Positions 18,368 to 27,256 of a DNA stretch of 64,000 nucleotides are shown in pieces (position 1 is the first letter of the stretch; the number at the start of each line of letters is the position of its first letter). Origin of the DNA: Fluviicola sp. Lineage in GTDB: Bacteria; Bacteroidota; Bacteroidia; Flavobacteriales_D; Crocinitomicaceae. The position numbers and the translations under genes were made by a program. The DNA lies in contig NZ_JAQSWB010000001.1 in NCBI RefSeq assembly GCF_029266855.1, positions 248,001 through 312,000 on the forward strand, written 5' to 3'. The notes beneath the pieces are model-generated. The model had not been told where the DNA came from, did not search any database, and saw only the letters and a program-made list of their open reading frames with translations.

Positions 18368-19335
18368 AGGAAATACCAGTAAAAAGGCATGCAACAACCG
18401 ATCAGCATGGTGATTTTTAAAATTAGGTCGATGTGTTTTAAACGACTTCGATCGGGTTTATTGAGCAAAAGAATACAACAGATAATCAGCAGGAGATAGA
18501 TGATAAAGGAAGGTCCCATGACCCGTATGAATGTTTGATTAAAAACAGAGTATCCTTCAATTAAGAAAGGAAGAGAAACTCCAATAATTGCCAGTAAGCC
18601 GAACAGTGAAATCCACCTTGCCTTGTTGGTTCCCAAAACGATTGGAATAGTTTTCGCTTTTAGTAAAAGATCTCCTTCCACATCTTCCATATCTTTCACG
18701 ATTTCACGAACCAGGTTTAAACAGGAAGCGAAAAATGCCAATGCAACGACAAAGAAAATCTTGAGGTTCAGCTGAGAGATCCAATTGGCTCCTTCTTTAA
18801 AATCACTCATGAAATTGGCGCTTTGAAAAGGAGTAGTGAGGCCTAAGAAGTGAATTCCGCAGAGTAAGGGTACCAAGCCCGTTAATGCAGCAATAAACAG
18901 GTTCCCGATGAGGAATTTCCGTTTAAAATACATGGAATAGAACCACAGGATATTGATACTCAGCAAATGGATGAATACATACCAGAATGTTTCGTATGCC
19001 CATGTCAAATAACAGGCAATGGAAAAGGCTACAAAGTTGAGGATCCAATGTGAAACAATCGCCCATCTGGGTTTAATGTATTTCCCGATTATGACCTTGT
19101 TCGGTTTGTTGATCCGGTCTGCTTTCACATCAAAATAGTCATTGATAATGTTTCCGGCTGCGGCGATCAATACCGTAGAAAAAACCAGCAGGAAGTAATC
19201 AATTGCCTCGTTGGGATGTGATCTTTTGAGTAAAACATCTTCGGAGAAATAGGGAATAAAGAACACACGGATTCCATACATTGTCAGGATGATGACAAGC
19301 AGGTTGATTGGTCTTATGAGTCGAATGAAATGCAT
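18364..19335 (-). CDS. UbiA-family prenyltransferase (geranylgeranylglycerol-phosphate synthase-like)
   Basis: Integral membrane enzyme that transfers a polyprenyl chain to an acceptor. It has 323 residues with about eight membrane helices. Both magnesium/diphosphate motifs are present: NDYFDVKADRINKPNK (N65 to D73) and LVREIVKDMEDVEGD. The proteins most often placed beside maf in Flavobacteriia are annotated as geranylgeranylglycerol-phosphate geranylgeranyltransferases, but the acceptor cannot be read from the sequence; a chlorophyll- or menaquinone-type role is the alternative. Its start overlaps the porE-like stop by one base (TAATG) and its stop overlaps the maf start. Confidence 0.85.
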   Translation of the reverse strand: MHFIRLIRPINLLVIILTMYGIRVFFIPYFSEDVLLKRSHPNEAIDYFLLVFSTVLIAAAGNIINDYFDVKADRINKPNKVIIGKYIKPRWAIVSHWILNFVAFSIACYLTWAYETFWYVFIHLLSINILWFYSMYFKRKFLIGNLFIAALTGLVPLLCGIHFLGLTTPFQSANFMSDFKEGANWISQLNLKIFFVVALAFFASCLNLVREIVKDMEDVEGDLLLKAKTIPIVLGTNKARWISLFGLLAIIGVSLPFLIEGYSVFNQTFIRVMGPSFIIYLLLIICCILLLNKPDRSRLKHIDLILKITMLIGCCMPFYWYFL

Positions 19336-21356
19336 TACTTCACAATCTTATATTCTGTTCTGCGATTTTCCTGGTGCGCTTTTTCTTTCTCTTTTTCCGT
19401 TGTCATTTTTGCAATGGCTTCGTCAGAGAAAATAGGCATTGTTTCACCGTAACCTTTTGAAGACAATCTGGAAGTCTCAATTCCCTGGCTGATCAGATAA
19501 TCCTTCACTGACTTAGCCCGTGCTTCAGATAGTGCTAAGTTTTCAGTAGCATCGCCTCGTGTATCGGTATGTCCGCCAATTTCAATTTTAGTAGCCGGGT
19601 TTGCTTTTAACAAATCACGAAGTTTATTCAATTCAACAAAGGATTCCGGTCGAAGTGTTGCTTTATTTAAATCAAAGAAGACATTCTTTAAAGCGGTTGC
19701 TGTTCCGGAAGCTGTGAGCGGAACCATCGGAACATCCATGTGGAAAGATTCCTGGTTACCAGCTATAGTCATGTTGAAATTTTGGGAGAAGAAGGTATAT
19801 CCCGGATAACTTACTGATAACGCATATTCTTCATTTAAAGGAAGCGAAACAGTGAAAGTACCCGTAACCTGGTCTGCTTCAGACTTAATGACTTCAACTC
19901 CTGTTTTGATGTTTACCAGGGAGAATTTCCCCGGCAACGGTTTCTTCGTAATTGCATCGAATACCAAACCATCGAAATACAAGGTTTTCACCGGTCGGAA
20001 TTTTTCCGGCATGATGAAATAGTAGATATCAAGGTCGCCGAAACCTCCTTCACGATCAGAGGCAAAGAATGCAACTTCGCCATCTGCACTAACAAGCAGT
20101 GAATTTTCATCCGCACTTGTATTGATCGGATATCCCAGATTTTCGGGTTTACTCCATTCGCCTTTGTCGTTCATGCGTGACATGAAGATATCCAATCCAC
20201 CCATTCCGGAATGGCCCTGGGAAGAGAAATACAATGTTTTTCCATCCGGATGGATCAAAACTGATTCCTCCATGTAAGGTGTGTTGATCGTACTCGGTAA
20301 TCGAACAGGTGTATCCCAGGAACCATCTTCTTTTAAAGTTGAAAAATAGATATCCGAATCCGGCCTTCCGTTTCGTGTCATTGCTTTTCGAACGAAATAA
20401 AGCGTTTTCCCGTCTGCCGATAACGATGGCTGAGATTCCCAGTTTCCTGTATTGATTGCTCCAGGAAGGTTCACAGGATCAATCCATTGACTGCCCAAAC
20501 GCTTGGTATAAAACAAGTCGCAGCTTCCTTTTCCTTTTCTGTTCTCTCCGTAATTTGTACCGCTTTCATCCGAACATGCTACGAAGATGAGATTCCTTCC
20601 GTCGGCACTGATTGTCGGTGCGCCTTCATTATTTACCGTATTGATATTTTTCGGCATGGGAAAAGCTGCTTCCCAGGTATTAAAGGTGCTTAGATTGGAA
20701 ACATAAAAATCTTCCTGTTTCTGGAAAGGTCCGTTTACACGCTTGTCATCGATTAAACGCGTAAACAAGAGTGTTTTTCCATCAACAGTAATCGTAGGGA
20801 AGTATTCAGGGTCTTTTGTATTTACTCCAGGTCCAAGATTTACCGGTTTAAATTGGGTTGGATTTTTCATTGCCTCAATCGCAAAAGCACAATCGCTGAT
20901 GATTCGTTTTGCAAGAGCAATATTATCCGGATGTGCACCTTTTACCTGGGTGAAAGTGGTTAAGTTCTTCACTGCATTTTCGTACTCACCGACACTGTAT
21001 TCCAATGTTCCAAGATAAAAATAAGTAGCACCGCCTGAAGTTGGATTCGGGTTAATGGCCAGTGCTTTGCGGTAGTGTTCAATTGCTTTGTATGGCTGAT
21101 TTAATTCTTCATACATTTCAGCCTGTACCATGTGAGCTTCCCAAAAATTAGGATCCTTTTCCAAAGCTTTCTCTAAAAGTGCAATTCCGCCGGCATAATT
21201 CGGACCATGGGTTTTAGGATCAACGGATTTACCCGGTTCATCGCGTCCCTGTTCATATAAGGCGATTGCTTTTTTGTTTTTGGAAGAATAAGTCATTTGA
21301 GCAGTGGAGCAGGAAGCTGTTGCAAAAATGAAGAAAGCCAATAAAAGGTTTTTCAT
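19335..21356 (-). CDS. porE: PorE-like lipoprotein: TPR, PD40 beta-propeller, carboxypeptidase-regulatory-like and OmpA domains
   Basis: Probable envelope component that anchors the T9SS machinery to peptidoglycan. From MKNLLLAFF it has 673 residues. The lipobox ends at C16 (ATASC), so it is a lipoprotein. Order: TPR repeats (~45-165), WD40-like PD40 propeller (~185-480, repeated DGKTLYFxS and SADGR/E motifs), a regulatory-like beta domain (~490-570, FDAITKKPLPGKFSLVN), and an OmpA C-terminal peptidoglycan-binding domain (~575-673, IEIGGHTDTRGD, LSEARAKSVKDYL). This order is the one described for PorE of Porphyromonas and Flavobacterium. Bacteroidota carry several paralogues with the same layout, so the symbol is tentative. 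The start gives a proper lipoprotein signal, just 2 bases after the queE stop. Confidence 0.85.
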   Translation of the reverse strand: MKNLLLAFFIFATASCSTAQMTYSSKNKKAIALYEQGRDEPGKSVDPKTHGPNYAGGIALLEKALEKDPNFWEAHMVQAEMYEELNQPYKAIEHYRKALAINPNPTSGGATYFYLGTLEYSVGEYENAVKNLTTFTQVKGAHPDNIALAKRIISDCAFAIEAMKNPTQFKPVNLGPGVNTKDPEYFPTITVDGKTLLFTRLIDDKRVNGPFQKQEDFYVSNLSTFNTWEAAFPMPKNINTVNNEGAPTISADGRNLIFVACSDESGTNYGENRKGKGSCDLFYTKRLGSQWIDPVNLPGAINTGNWESQPSLSADGKTLYFVRKAMTRNGRPDSDIYFSTLKEDGSWDTPVRLPSTINTPYMEESVLIHPDGKTLYFSSQGHSGMGGLDIFMSRMNDKGEWSKPENLGYPINTSADENSLLVSADGEVAFFASDREGGFGDLDIYYFIMPEKFRPVKTLYFDGLVFDAITKKPLPGKFSLVNIKTGVEVIKSEADQVTGTFTVSLPLNEEYALSVSYPGYTFFSQNFNMTIAGNQESFHMDVPMVPLTASGTATALKNVFFDLNKATLRPESFVELNKLRDLLKANPATKIEIGGHTDTRGDATENLALSEARAKSVKDYLISQGIETSRLSSKGYGETMPIFSDEAIAKMTTEKEKEKAHQENRRTEYKIVK

Positions 21357-21358
21357 GC

Positions 21359-21973
21359 TTAAGGTATTTCTAAATATTTGTGAGTCTGCAAGGAGATCTT
21401 CCATTTCGGATGGTTCTTTACATACTCTATAATCGCAGGCAATAATTGTTCCCTTTTTGACCACTCGGGTTGCAAATAGAGCACACAGTTTTCATTCACT
21501 TTCCTGGAATGATCTTCTGCCCACGCTAAATCTGATTTATGAAAGATAACAATTTTTAGTTCAGAAGCTTTCATGTAGGCTTCTTCGACAGGTGCTTTAA
21601 ACTTTTTCGGGGAAAAGGTATACCAATCGACATTTCCTGCCAGTTCACTGGTTCCGGATGTTTCAATGGCAACATATTTACCAATGGAATGAAGTGCATC
21701 TACCAAAACTGTCAGGTCATACATTGCAGGTTCCCCTCCGGTGATTACTACCAGGTTTCCGGGATATTCCGCAGCAATGTTCTTTAATTCTTCCGCACTC
21801 ATCTTAGGATGGACATCTGCATCCCATGATTCCTTCACATCACACCATACACAACCCACATCGCATCCGCCAAGTCGAATGAAATAAGCCGAAGTACCTG
21901 TATATTTTCCTTCACCTTGTAAAGTGTAGAAATGTTCCATTACGGGGTACAAAGTAGAACTGTATTGTGTCAT
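21359..21973 (-). CDS. queE: 7-carboxy-7-deazaguanine synthase (radical SAM)
   Basis: Converts 6-carboxy-tetrahydropterin to 7-carboxy-7-deazaguanine, the step before preQ0 in queuosine tRNA modification. It has 204 residues. MEHFYTLQGEGKYTGT is the substrate-binding N-terminus and the radical-SAM 4Fe-4S cysteines are C37, C41 and C44 in GGCDVGCVWCDVKESW. ITGGEPAMYDL follows as the SAM-binding glycine-rich motif. It is the first gene of a four-gene unit (queE, porE-like, ubiA-like, maf) with overlaps or gaps of a few bases. A TACCTTTG box ends four bases before the ATG, suggesting a leaderless transcript. No other queuosine genes lie in the window. Confidence 0.94.
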   Translation of the reverse strand: MTQYSSTLYPVMEHFYTLQGEGKYTGTSAYFIRLGGCDVGCVWCDVKESWDADVHPKMSAEELKNIAAEYPGNLVVITGGEPAMYDLTVLVDALHSIGKYVAIETSGTSELAGNVDWYTFSPKKFKAPVEEAYMKASELKIVIFHKSDLAWAEDHSRKVNENCVLYLQPEWSKREQLLPAIIEYVKNHPKWKISLQTHKYLEIP

Positions 21974-21977
21974 AGCT

Positions 21978-21985
21978 CAAAGGTA
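21978..21985 (-). promoter_or_regulatory. -7 element (TACCTTTG) four bases before the queE start codon
   Basis: On the minus strand TACCTTTG fits TAnnTTTG and is separated from the ATG by AGCT only. No TTG is found at the usual distance upstream. It would drive the whole queE-maf unit from a leaderless start. Confidence 0.5.
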
Positions 21986-22012
21986 ATTACTAATTCCGAA
22001 TTTTCGGTGCCT

Positions 22013-22076
22013 TCGACTCCGCTCAGTCACCTAAAGAGGAGCAATTGAAGCTGAAAAAGTCATTGAGCAGAGTTGA
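22013..22076. repeat. Imperfect 18-bp inverted repeat (CTTCGACTCCGCTCAG-type element)
   Basis: Arms at 22013-22030 and 22059-22076 match at 14 of 18 positions, with a 28-base loop; most mismatches would be G-U wobbles in RNA. The arm sequence resembles the ACTCCGCTCAG element widely scattered between genes in Bacteroidota. It lies between queE and the KirBac gene, downstream of the latter on its strand, so it could also serve as a transcript end. Confidence 0.6.
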
Positions 22077-22101
22077 AATCCCTTTTTATCTTCATTCGGA
22101 A

Positions 22102-23043
22102 TTATGATAAGATTTCCAGGTCACTGATCTCATTAATATTGAGAATAATGGTACCGCTGTCATCCGCACTGAAATTCTTTTTGAACTTTACCCCGGTTGC
22201 CCATTGGTGTTCTGCATAGGAATGTTTCCTGATAACCGTTTGGGAATAGGTTTCGTCAAATGCCTCGATGATTATGAGTAACTCCGCCAGTTTTTCTCTG
22301 ATTTCAGACAGACTGAGATCATATAAGGGAGAATCCTCATTAATCAGATGTACCAATGTCCATGTGAGCGGAAAGTAACGCACGAAGTCGGTTTCCAGCG
22401 GGATATTGTAATACTGCCTGGTAACCATGTTTGTCACCGAATCTTCATTGACCAAAGAAAGTAATACATGCACTTTGGTATTTAAGAGCACACTGTTTCG
22501 CTGGTTGACGATTTTAAACATCAGAGCCATTTGGTCTTTATGCGGAGTGATGATCACATTGTGTGAAAACGCGATTTTGGTTGAAGGTCTGGAAAAGCGT
22601 CCGTAGATCAAACCGGTTGCGATAGCAAAGGCAATTAGGCCGACAAAGGCTTCCATAGCAGCTACGAAAGAAGTTAAGTTACCTCTTGGAGCAATTGCTC
22701 CGTAACCAACGGTTGTGAAGGTTTGCGCACTGAAGTAATATGCTGCCACAAACTCATTTTGATCCGGGTTGATCCCGTGGAGATATTCTGTTCCAATCAG
22801 GCAATAGATTCCAGCGAACAGGAGATTGGCTACAAGGAAACTTCCTACCAGGAAAAAGCCGAATTTCCACGCATTCAAATCGACCAGGTATTTATAGAAA
22901 TCTTTCATCATCCGGATTGTTCCGACGCGCTTGATGTTATACGAACCATCTTCGTTTAGGATCCGTTTGACCGATTTTTGGTAAGCTGTTCCTAAACCCG
23001 GATCCTGAGATTCATACTGATTAATTTTATGTTGTTTACCCAT
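22102..23043 (-). CDS. KirBac-type inward-rectifier potassium channel
   Basis: Tetrameric K+ channel of the inner membrane. It has 313 residues. A cytoplasmic slide-helix region (~40-55) is followed by TM1 (~55-80, FGFFLVGSFLVANLLFAGIYCLIG), the pore helix and selectivity filter T111-VGY-G115 in FTTVGYGAIAPRG, TM2 (~122-147, SFVAAMEAFVGLIAFAIATGLIYGRFSRP), and a C-terminal Ig-like cytoplasmic domain (~155-300) with FSHNVIITP and MALMFKIVNQRNSVLLNTKVHVLL, which are hallmarks of the Kir C-terminal domain. Gating by lipids, pH or ligands is not visible. It is a separate unit between queE and sucD. Confidence 0.93.
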   Translation of the reverse strand: MGKQHKINQYESQDPGLGTAYQKSVKRILNEDGSYNIKRVGTIRMMKDFYKYLVDLNAWKFGFFLVGSFLVANLLFAGIYCLIGTEYLHGINPDQNEFVAAYYFSAQTFTTVGYGAIAPRGNLTSFVAAMEAFVGLIAFAIATGLIYGRFSRPSTKIAFSHNVIITPHKDQMALMFKIVNQRNSVLLNTKVHVLLSLVNEDSVTNMVTRQYYNIPLETDFVRYFPLTWTLVHLINEDSPLYDLSLSEIREKLAELLIIIEAFDETYSQTVIRKHSYAEHQWATGVKFKKNFSADDSGTIILNINEISDLEILS

Positions 23044-23109
23044 TTTGGTTTATTCGAATTATAACTTGAAGTTAATCAATCCAGAGTATTGAAAATTAAA
23101 TTTTTAAGC

Positions 23110-23146
23110 AAAAAAAAAATCCCGTCCTGGCTAACCGGGACGGGAT
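23110..23146 (-). terminator. Terminator of sucD
   Basis: On the minus strand, a 12-bp stem with one G-T wobble (ATCCCGTCCYGG type) and the four-base loop TTAG runs into nine or more T. It lies 22 bases after the sucD stop codon. Confidence 0.9.
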
Positions 23147-23167
23147 CTTAGTATTAACTAGTAGCGA

Positions 23168-24046
23168 TTACGCTGTAACTCCTAAAATTTCCGCCATTTT
23201 CGAACCAATGTGAGCCGGAGAATCAACTACGTGGATTCCACACTCGCGCATGATACGTTTTTTAGCTTCTGCCGTGTCATCATCACCACCGACGATTGCA
23301 CCTGCGTGTCCCATTGTACGTCCTTTCGGTGCTGTTTCACCAGCAATAAATCCGACAACCGGTTTTGTACCGTTTTCTTTGATCCAGCGAGCAGCGATTG
23401 CTTCAAGGCTACCACCAATCTCACCGATCATGATGATACCTTCCGTTTCCGGATCATTCATCAGTAATTCAACTGCTTCTTTTGTTGTTGTTCCGATAAT
23501 CGGGTCTCCACCGATACCAATTGCAGTTGTGATTCCTAATCCTGCTTTAGCAACTTGGTCAGCTGCTTCATATGTTAAAGTTCCCGATTTGGAAACGATT
23601 CCAATTTTTCCTTTTTTGAAAACGAAGCCCGGCATGATACCAACTTTAGCTTCATCTGCAGTAATTACCCCCGGACAGTTAGGACCGATCAAACGAGCTC
23701 CTGTACCTTTCAGGTATTCTTTCGCTTTCACCATGTCATTTACCGGAATACCTTCAGTAATACAAACGATTACTTTGATTCCAGCATTTGCCGCTTCCAT
23801 AATTGCATCAGCTGCGAATGCAGGCGGAACGAAAATAATAGAAACATCAGCACCAGTTTTAGCTACCGCATCAGCAACTGTATTGAAAACAGGACGGTCC
23901 AAGTGAGAAGAACCACCTTTTCCAGGAGTTACCCCACCAACAACGTTTGTTCCATATTCAATCATCTGACCTGCATGGAAAGTACCTTCACTTCCTGTGA
24001 ATCCCTGTACAATTACTTTAGAGTTTTTATTAACTAGAACACTCAT
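23168..24046 (-). CDS. sucD: Succinyl-CoA synthetase (ligase) subunit alpha
   Basis: TCA-cycle enzyme subunit that couples succinyl-CoA to nucleotide phosphorylation with SucC, which is not in this window. From [10 protein letters not shown] it has 292 residues, the normal length. The CoA-binding Rossmann motif is [21 protein letters not shown], the second CoA contact is PNCPGVI, and the phosphohistidine is H247 in [13 protein letters not shown]. An upstream in-frame ATG would add 13 residues without family support; the chosen start also sits properly behind a strong promoter. Monocistronic, with promoter at 24083-24113 and terminator at 23110-23146. Confidence 0.97.
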   Translation of the reverse strand: MSVLVNKNSKVIVQGFTGSEGTFHAGQMIEYGTNVVGGVTPGKGGSSHLDRPVFNTVADAVAKTGADVSIIFVPPAFAADAIMEAANAGIKVIVCITEGIPVNDMVKAKEYLKGTGARLIGPNCPGVITADEAKVGIMPGFVFKKGKIGIVSKSGTLTYEAADQVAKAGLGITTAIGIGGDPIIGTTTKEAVELLMNDPETEGIIMIGEIGGSLEAIAARWIKENGTKPVVGFIAGETAPKGRTMGHAGAIVGGDDDTAEAKKRIMRECGIHVVDSPAHIGSKMAEILGVTA

Positions 24047-24082
24047 GTTTGAGAATTTAGATTTCGTTTTTAAAATGCGATT

Positions 24083-24113
24083 CAAAAATAGCTGTTTCTT
24101 TTCGTTTTAACAA
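24083..24113 (-). promoter_or_regulatory. Promoter of sucD (TTG-N20-TATTTTTG)
   Basis: On the minus strand TTG (24113-24111) is followed after exactly 20 bases by TATTTTTG (24090-24083). Both elements and the spacing agree with the Bacteroidota consensus (TTG, 17-23 bases, TAnnTTTG). The leader to the ATG at 24046 would be about 30 bases. Confidence 0.75.
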
Positions 24114-24329
24114 TGTTTTGAGCGATTTTATCTTGGGATTTTGAGCTTTTTTAATGGATTGCTGAAAATCAGTGAAAATGAGCTTTTTACAAAATCAAGA
24201 ATCACTAATTATAAACTGAAAGGATACAAGACGAGTTGTTTTTTTTAGAATTACCCGGCTTTGTGTTTTGTGATTCGGATACAATAAATGGGCGATTATT
24301 CTGTTTATCAGTCATTAAAAAATAATAGT

Positions 24330-25226
24330 ATGAGAACCTACATTGCATTATTTTCTGTTTTAGTAAGCGGAATCGGTTTTTCACAGCGAACAGATTCCGT
24401 GGAGACCAAAACACCCCGTTTCATAGTCAAAATGACTCACGGGATGACCAACAACAACAACTTTGATTTCACCAATTCTGAATGGGAAAGGATGACACCG
24501 GGCTTTCAGATACCGGATTCCTTTCAACTGGGGTGGGGAGCAGATTACCAGCAAAACCTGCATTCCTTTTCAAGTAATTCGTATTACATGTTTTCTTTTG
24601 CATTTATAAACGGGAAGAAAAAGCAGGCAGACAGGAAATTCCTGGCCACGACCACAATTCATTTGGGTTACGGACCGGAAGTAACAGCCAGTAAATATTG
24701 GTACCACCAGGATTTACAAGTTATAGACACGCTTACTTCCAGCCAAAACGGACAGGAATATTACGTGACGGGAAACCGAATGCAAACGATTGCAAAAACT
24801 TACCGCTCCAGTACTATTGCCATTGGCGTTGGTCAGCATATTGCAACTAACCCGAATCGCTTGTTCCAGTTCGAAACCGGCTTGGATATTCTGTGTTTAT
24901 TGAGTATTGCCAGTGAGGTACGGGCATCTTATTACGATAGTTATTTTGTAGATGGCTTGCCTTATAGCAATAGTAATGCAGGTGCATATCTTTATCCGGT
25001 ATTGACTGAATCCCGAAGCGAAAGTTTTTCCGGGAATTTCACGGCAGGAGTAATCATGCGTGTTCCGCTTGAAATGAGCTTTAAACTATCGCGAAAAAGT
25101 CCGGTAGCAAGCAGAATGCGGATAGGATGGGAACTGAATCCGGGATTGGCTATGCAGTTTGCAAACGGAAAAACAAGCAATAACTTTAGTATGAGCGGTG
25201 GAATGAATTTCCGTTTTGCTTTTTAA
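24330..25226 (+). CDS. Secreted or outer-membrane protein of unknown function
   Basis: 298 residues from the start MRTYIALFSV, which gives a signal peptide ending at GFSQ; an upstream in-frame ATG at 24288 would bury it. The mature protein alternates short beta-strands and aromatic residues (YYMFSFAFINGKKK, TTIHLGYGPEVTAS, FTAGVIMRVPLEMSFKL) and ends in NFRFAF, a C-terminal aromatic typical of outer-membrane beta-barrels. No family is recognised. Its stop codon overlaps the stop of the convergent FKBP gene within the palindrome TTAA, so there is no room for a terminator between them. Confidence 0.75.
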   Translation: MRTYIALFSVLVSGIGFSQRTDSVETKTPRFIVKMTHGMTNNNNFDFTNSEWERMTPGFQIPDSFQLGWGADYQQNLHSFSSNSYYMFSFAFINGKKKQADRKFLATTTIHLGYGPEVTASKYWYHQDLQVIDTLTSSQNGQEYYVTGNRMQTIAKTYRSSTIAIGVGQHIATNPNRLFQFETGLDILCLLSIASEVRASYYDSYFVDGLPYSNSNAGAYLYPVLTESRSESFSGNFTAGVIMRVPLEMSFKLSRKSPVASRMRIGWELNPGLAMQFANGKTSNNFSMSGGMNFRFAF

Positions 25227-25678
25227 ATCACTTTTTCAATGGTGATCTCAAAAACCAGGGTCGAATTAGCAGGAATTTTATCCAATGCATCGTCGCCGTA
25301 TCCCAAATGGGGTGGAATGACCATGCGTAATTTAGTTCCCGCAACCTGGTTCAGTAAACCCAATTGAAATCCGCCAATAAGCCCCTTTAAACTTGATTGA
25401 AGGGGTTTTCCGGGTTCCGTCAGATCGAATTTCCGCCCGTTTGTCAGTGTTCCTTTATACGATACTTCAACCTCACTGCCACTTTGAATTTTTTCGGTTC
25501 CCGTTCCTTTTTCCAGGACTTCCACAACTAAACCGCCATCCAGGACTTCGTAGTTCCAATGATGTTTTTTCGCATAGTTCTCGGCTTCAGAAGTGAAAGC
25601 TGATTTTTCTTCTTCCGAATACGTGTTACAAGCAGAGAGTACTGCACCGGTAAATAGAATAAATAATAGATTTCGCAT
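25223..25678 (-). CDS. FKBP-type peptidyl-prolyl cis-trans isomerase lipoprotein
   Basis: Envelope-located prolyl isomerase. It has 151 residues with a lipoprotein signal ending in lipobox LSAC (C17). The FKBP domain occupies ~55-151: VEVSYKGTLTNGRKFDLTEPGKPLQ, LIGGFQLGLLNQVAGTKLRMVIPPHLGYGDD, IPANSTLVFEITIEKV. It is the third gene of a tight unit, starting 1 base after the TraB/GumN gene ends, and the pair may share a role in envelope protein quality. Activity is expected from the conserved hydrophobic pocket residues but not demonstrated. Confidence 0.93.
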   Translation of the reverse strand: MRNLLFILFTGAVLSACNTYSEEEKSAFTSEAENYAKKHHWNYEVLDGGLVVEVLEKGTGTEKIQSGSEVEVSYKGTLTNGRKFDLTEPGKPLQSSLKGLIGGFQLGLLNQVAGTKLRMVIPPHLGYGDDALDKIPANSTLVFEITIEKVI

Positions 25679-25679
25679 A

Positions 25680-26525
25680 TCAGTATCTTACAGGGGTAAC
25701 TTCGTATCCTTTTTGGCGAAGTAATTCGATCACTCCGTTTGGTCCTCCAAGGTGCCCGGCGCCTACGGCAAAAAAGCAGGATTTTGAACTCATCAGGGTT
25801 TCCATTTTCGGGATCCAGTTATGATTTCGTTTATCGAGAAGTTCTTCTGCCGAGCTTCCCAATTCATCACTTTCTAAAATAAGTTTGGCGAGTCCTTCCA
25901 GGTCTTGCTTGTGATAATACCGGATCATTTGCCGGAATGTTTTCTCACCTTCGTCAGGGTGTCTGACAGTCTCCATTATGAAGTTTGCCAATTCTTCATC
26001 CGGCATACGATCAAAAATATTCAACTGATATTCTATCGTTTCCAATCCGCTGACAGGAATTTTGTTTTGCTGTGCTTTGGATTCGATTTCCATATCCACC
26101 ATACGGATTTTCCCTGAGATCGTTTTTTGAACGCTCAATTGCAATAAGGTAAAAGGCTTTCTTTTTTCAAATCCTTTTTCAAATTGTTCTGGTTTAATGC
26201 CCAATAGTTCCGCTCCCCAGTTCAGTACCGAATCTTTTTGCTCAGCAGTGAAAATATCAAAGCAAGAACCTGAATCGAGCATCAGGAGTTTCATCATGGA
26301 GCTTTGATCCGAAAGGTTTGAGATTTCCAAAACAACTTCATCGGATTTTGAGATGATCTTATCCAGCTTCCCAGGGAAATAGTAAAGTGAATCCGGAATC
26401 ATGTGGATGGTACCAAAAAGGTAAGACACTTTCTTGTCCTTATTTTTGACTTGGTATAATAAGGAATTGTTCTGTCCGAAAACAAAACCGGTTATAAACA
26501 GGAAGATCCAGGTAAGAAATCTCAT
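25680..26525 (-). CDS. TraB/GumN-family protein
   Basis: 281 residues with a signal peptide (MRFLTWIFLFITGFVFGQ). The family signature is clear: YLFGTIHMIPDSLYYFP (GTxH motif) near the N-terminus, a central SGLETIEYQLNIFDRMPDEE, and the C-terminal FFAVGAGHLGGPNGVIELLRQKGYEVTPV. This fold is related to Tiki-type metalloproteases; the conserved His/Glu residues suggest a metal-dependent hydrolase outside the cytoplasm, but the substrate is unknown. It is second in a unit of methyltransferase, TraB/GumN and FKBP with 1-base gaps. Confidence 0.9.
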   Translation of the reverse strand: MRFLTWIFLFITGFVFGQNNSLLYQVKNKDKKVSYLFGTIHMIPDSLYYFPGKLDKIISKSDEVVLEISNLSDQSSMMKLLMLDSGSCFDIFTAEQKDSVLNWGAELLGIKPEQFEKGFEKRKPFTLLQLSVQKTISGKIRMVDMEIESKAQQNKIPVSGLETIEYQLNIFDRMPDEELANFIMETVRHPDEGEKTFRQMIRYYHKQDLEGLAKLILESDELGSSAEELLDKRNHNWIPKMETLMSSKSCFFAVGAGHLGGPNGVIELLRQKGYEVTPVRY

Positions 26526-26526
26526 A

Positions 26527-27246
26527 TTACTTTTCCAGAGTTAATTCTGCAAGGTAGTGATCGTCTTCCTCCATTACACGAATTGCCTTTAGGCCAACAT
26601 TTTTAGCGGCTTTGAATAAATTGTCAAAATCCACATAAAGCCAGTCAAACCAAGGTCCTTTTTGTTTTTTGTATTTCATTTGGAAACGGAAATTTCCGTA
26701 GTACTCCGTATTTAAATCGATCCAAAGAGAACCGTCTTCATCTTCGTATAAGGAATGGATATCTGAGGAATCACATAAAATCTTTCCTCCGGGGTTCAAT
26801 AAAGATTTCGCGTGTTCGAGTGTTGTTTCCAGATTGGATAATTTACCGGCAATACCAATTCCATTCATAAGCATAAGAATCGTATCGTATTTTTTTCCTG
26901 TTAACGAAAAGAAATTGATTCGTTCGGCATTCAGGTCGTTGCTTTTCAGATATTCTACCGCGCCTTCAGAAACGTCAATACAGTCGACTTTAAATCCAAG
27001 ATCCTGTAAATAAGTTGCATGAATTCCGGCTCCGGCTCCAACGTCCAGTACATGTCCTCTTGCCAATGAAAGAGCTTTTTGCTCGATTGCCGGCATTTCA
27101 TCGTATTTTCTGAAAAGTACTTCCAGGGGAATAATATCGTCTTCACAAATGTCAGATGAAACTATAATATCTTCCGGACGTCTTTTATCTGCGTATTCTT
27201 TAATTGCGACTCCAATCGGGTCTCCAAATTTTTTTTCTGTGCTCAT
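26527..27246 (-). CDS. Class I SAM-dependent methyltransferase
   Basis: 239 residues. The SAM-binding motif I is VLDVGAGAGIHATYL (residues 66-80), followed by the acidic end of strand 2, VDCIDVSEGAVEYLK, and motif IV-like YDTILMLMNGIGIAGKLSN; LLNPGGKILCDSSD is the usual post-motif. No signal peptide. It leads a three-gene unit with TraB/GumN and FKBP. Substrate unknown; the compact form resembles small-molecule methyltransferases. Confidence 0.9.
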   Translation of the reverse strand: MSTEKKFGDPIGVAIKEYADKRRPEDIIVSSDICEDDIIPLEVLFRKYDEMPAIEQKALSLARGHVLDVGAGAGIHATYLQDLGFKVDCIDVSEGAVEYLKSNDLNAERINFFSLTGKKYDTILMLMNGIGIAGKLSNLETTLEHAKSLLNPGGKILCDSSDIHSLYEDEDGSLWIDLNTEYYGNFRFQMKYKKQKGPWFDWLYVDFDNLFKAAKNVGLKAIRVMEEDDHYLAELTLEK

Positions 27247-27256
27247 GTTCTAAGAG

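Noticed and set aside
23250-23906. A 218-codon open frame on the strand opposite sucD.
   Set aside because: It lies wholly antisense to a clearly conserved enzyme; its composition (many Ile, Pro, Ala, Ser) is what the reverse of that gene gives.
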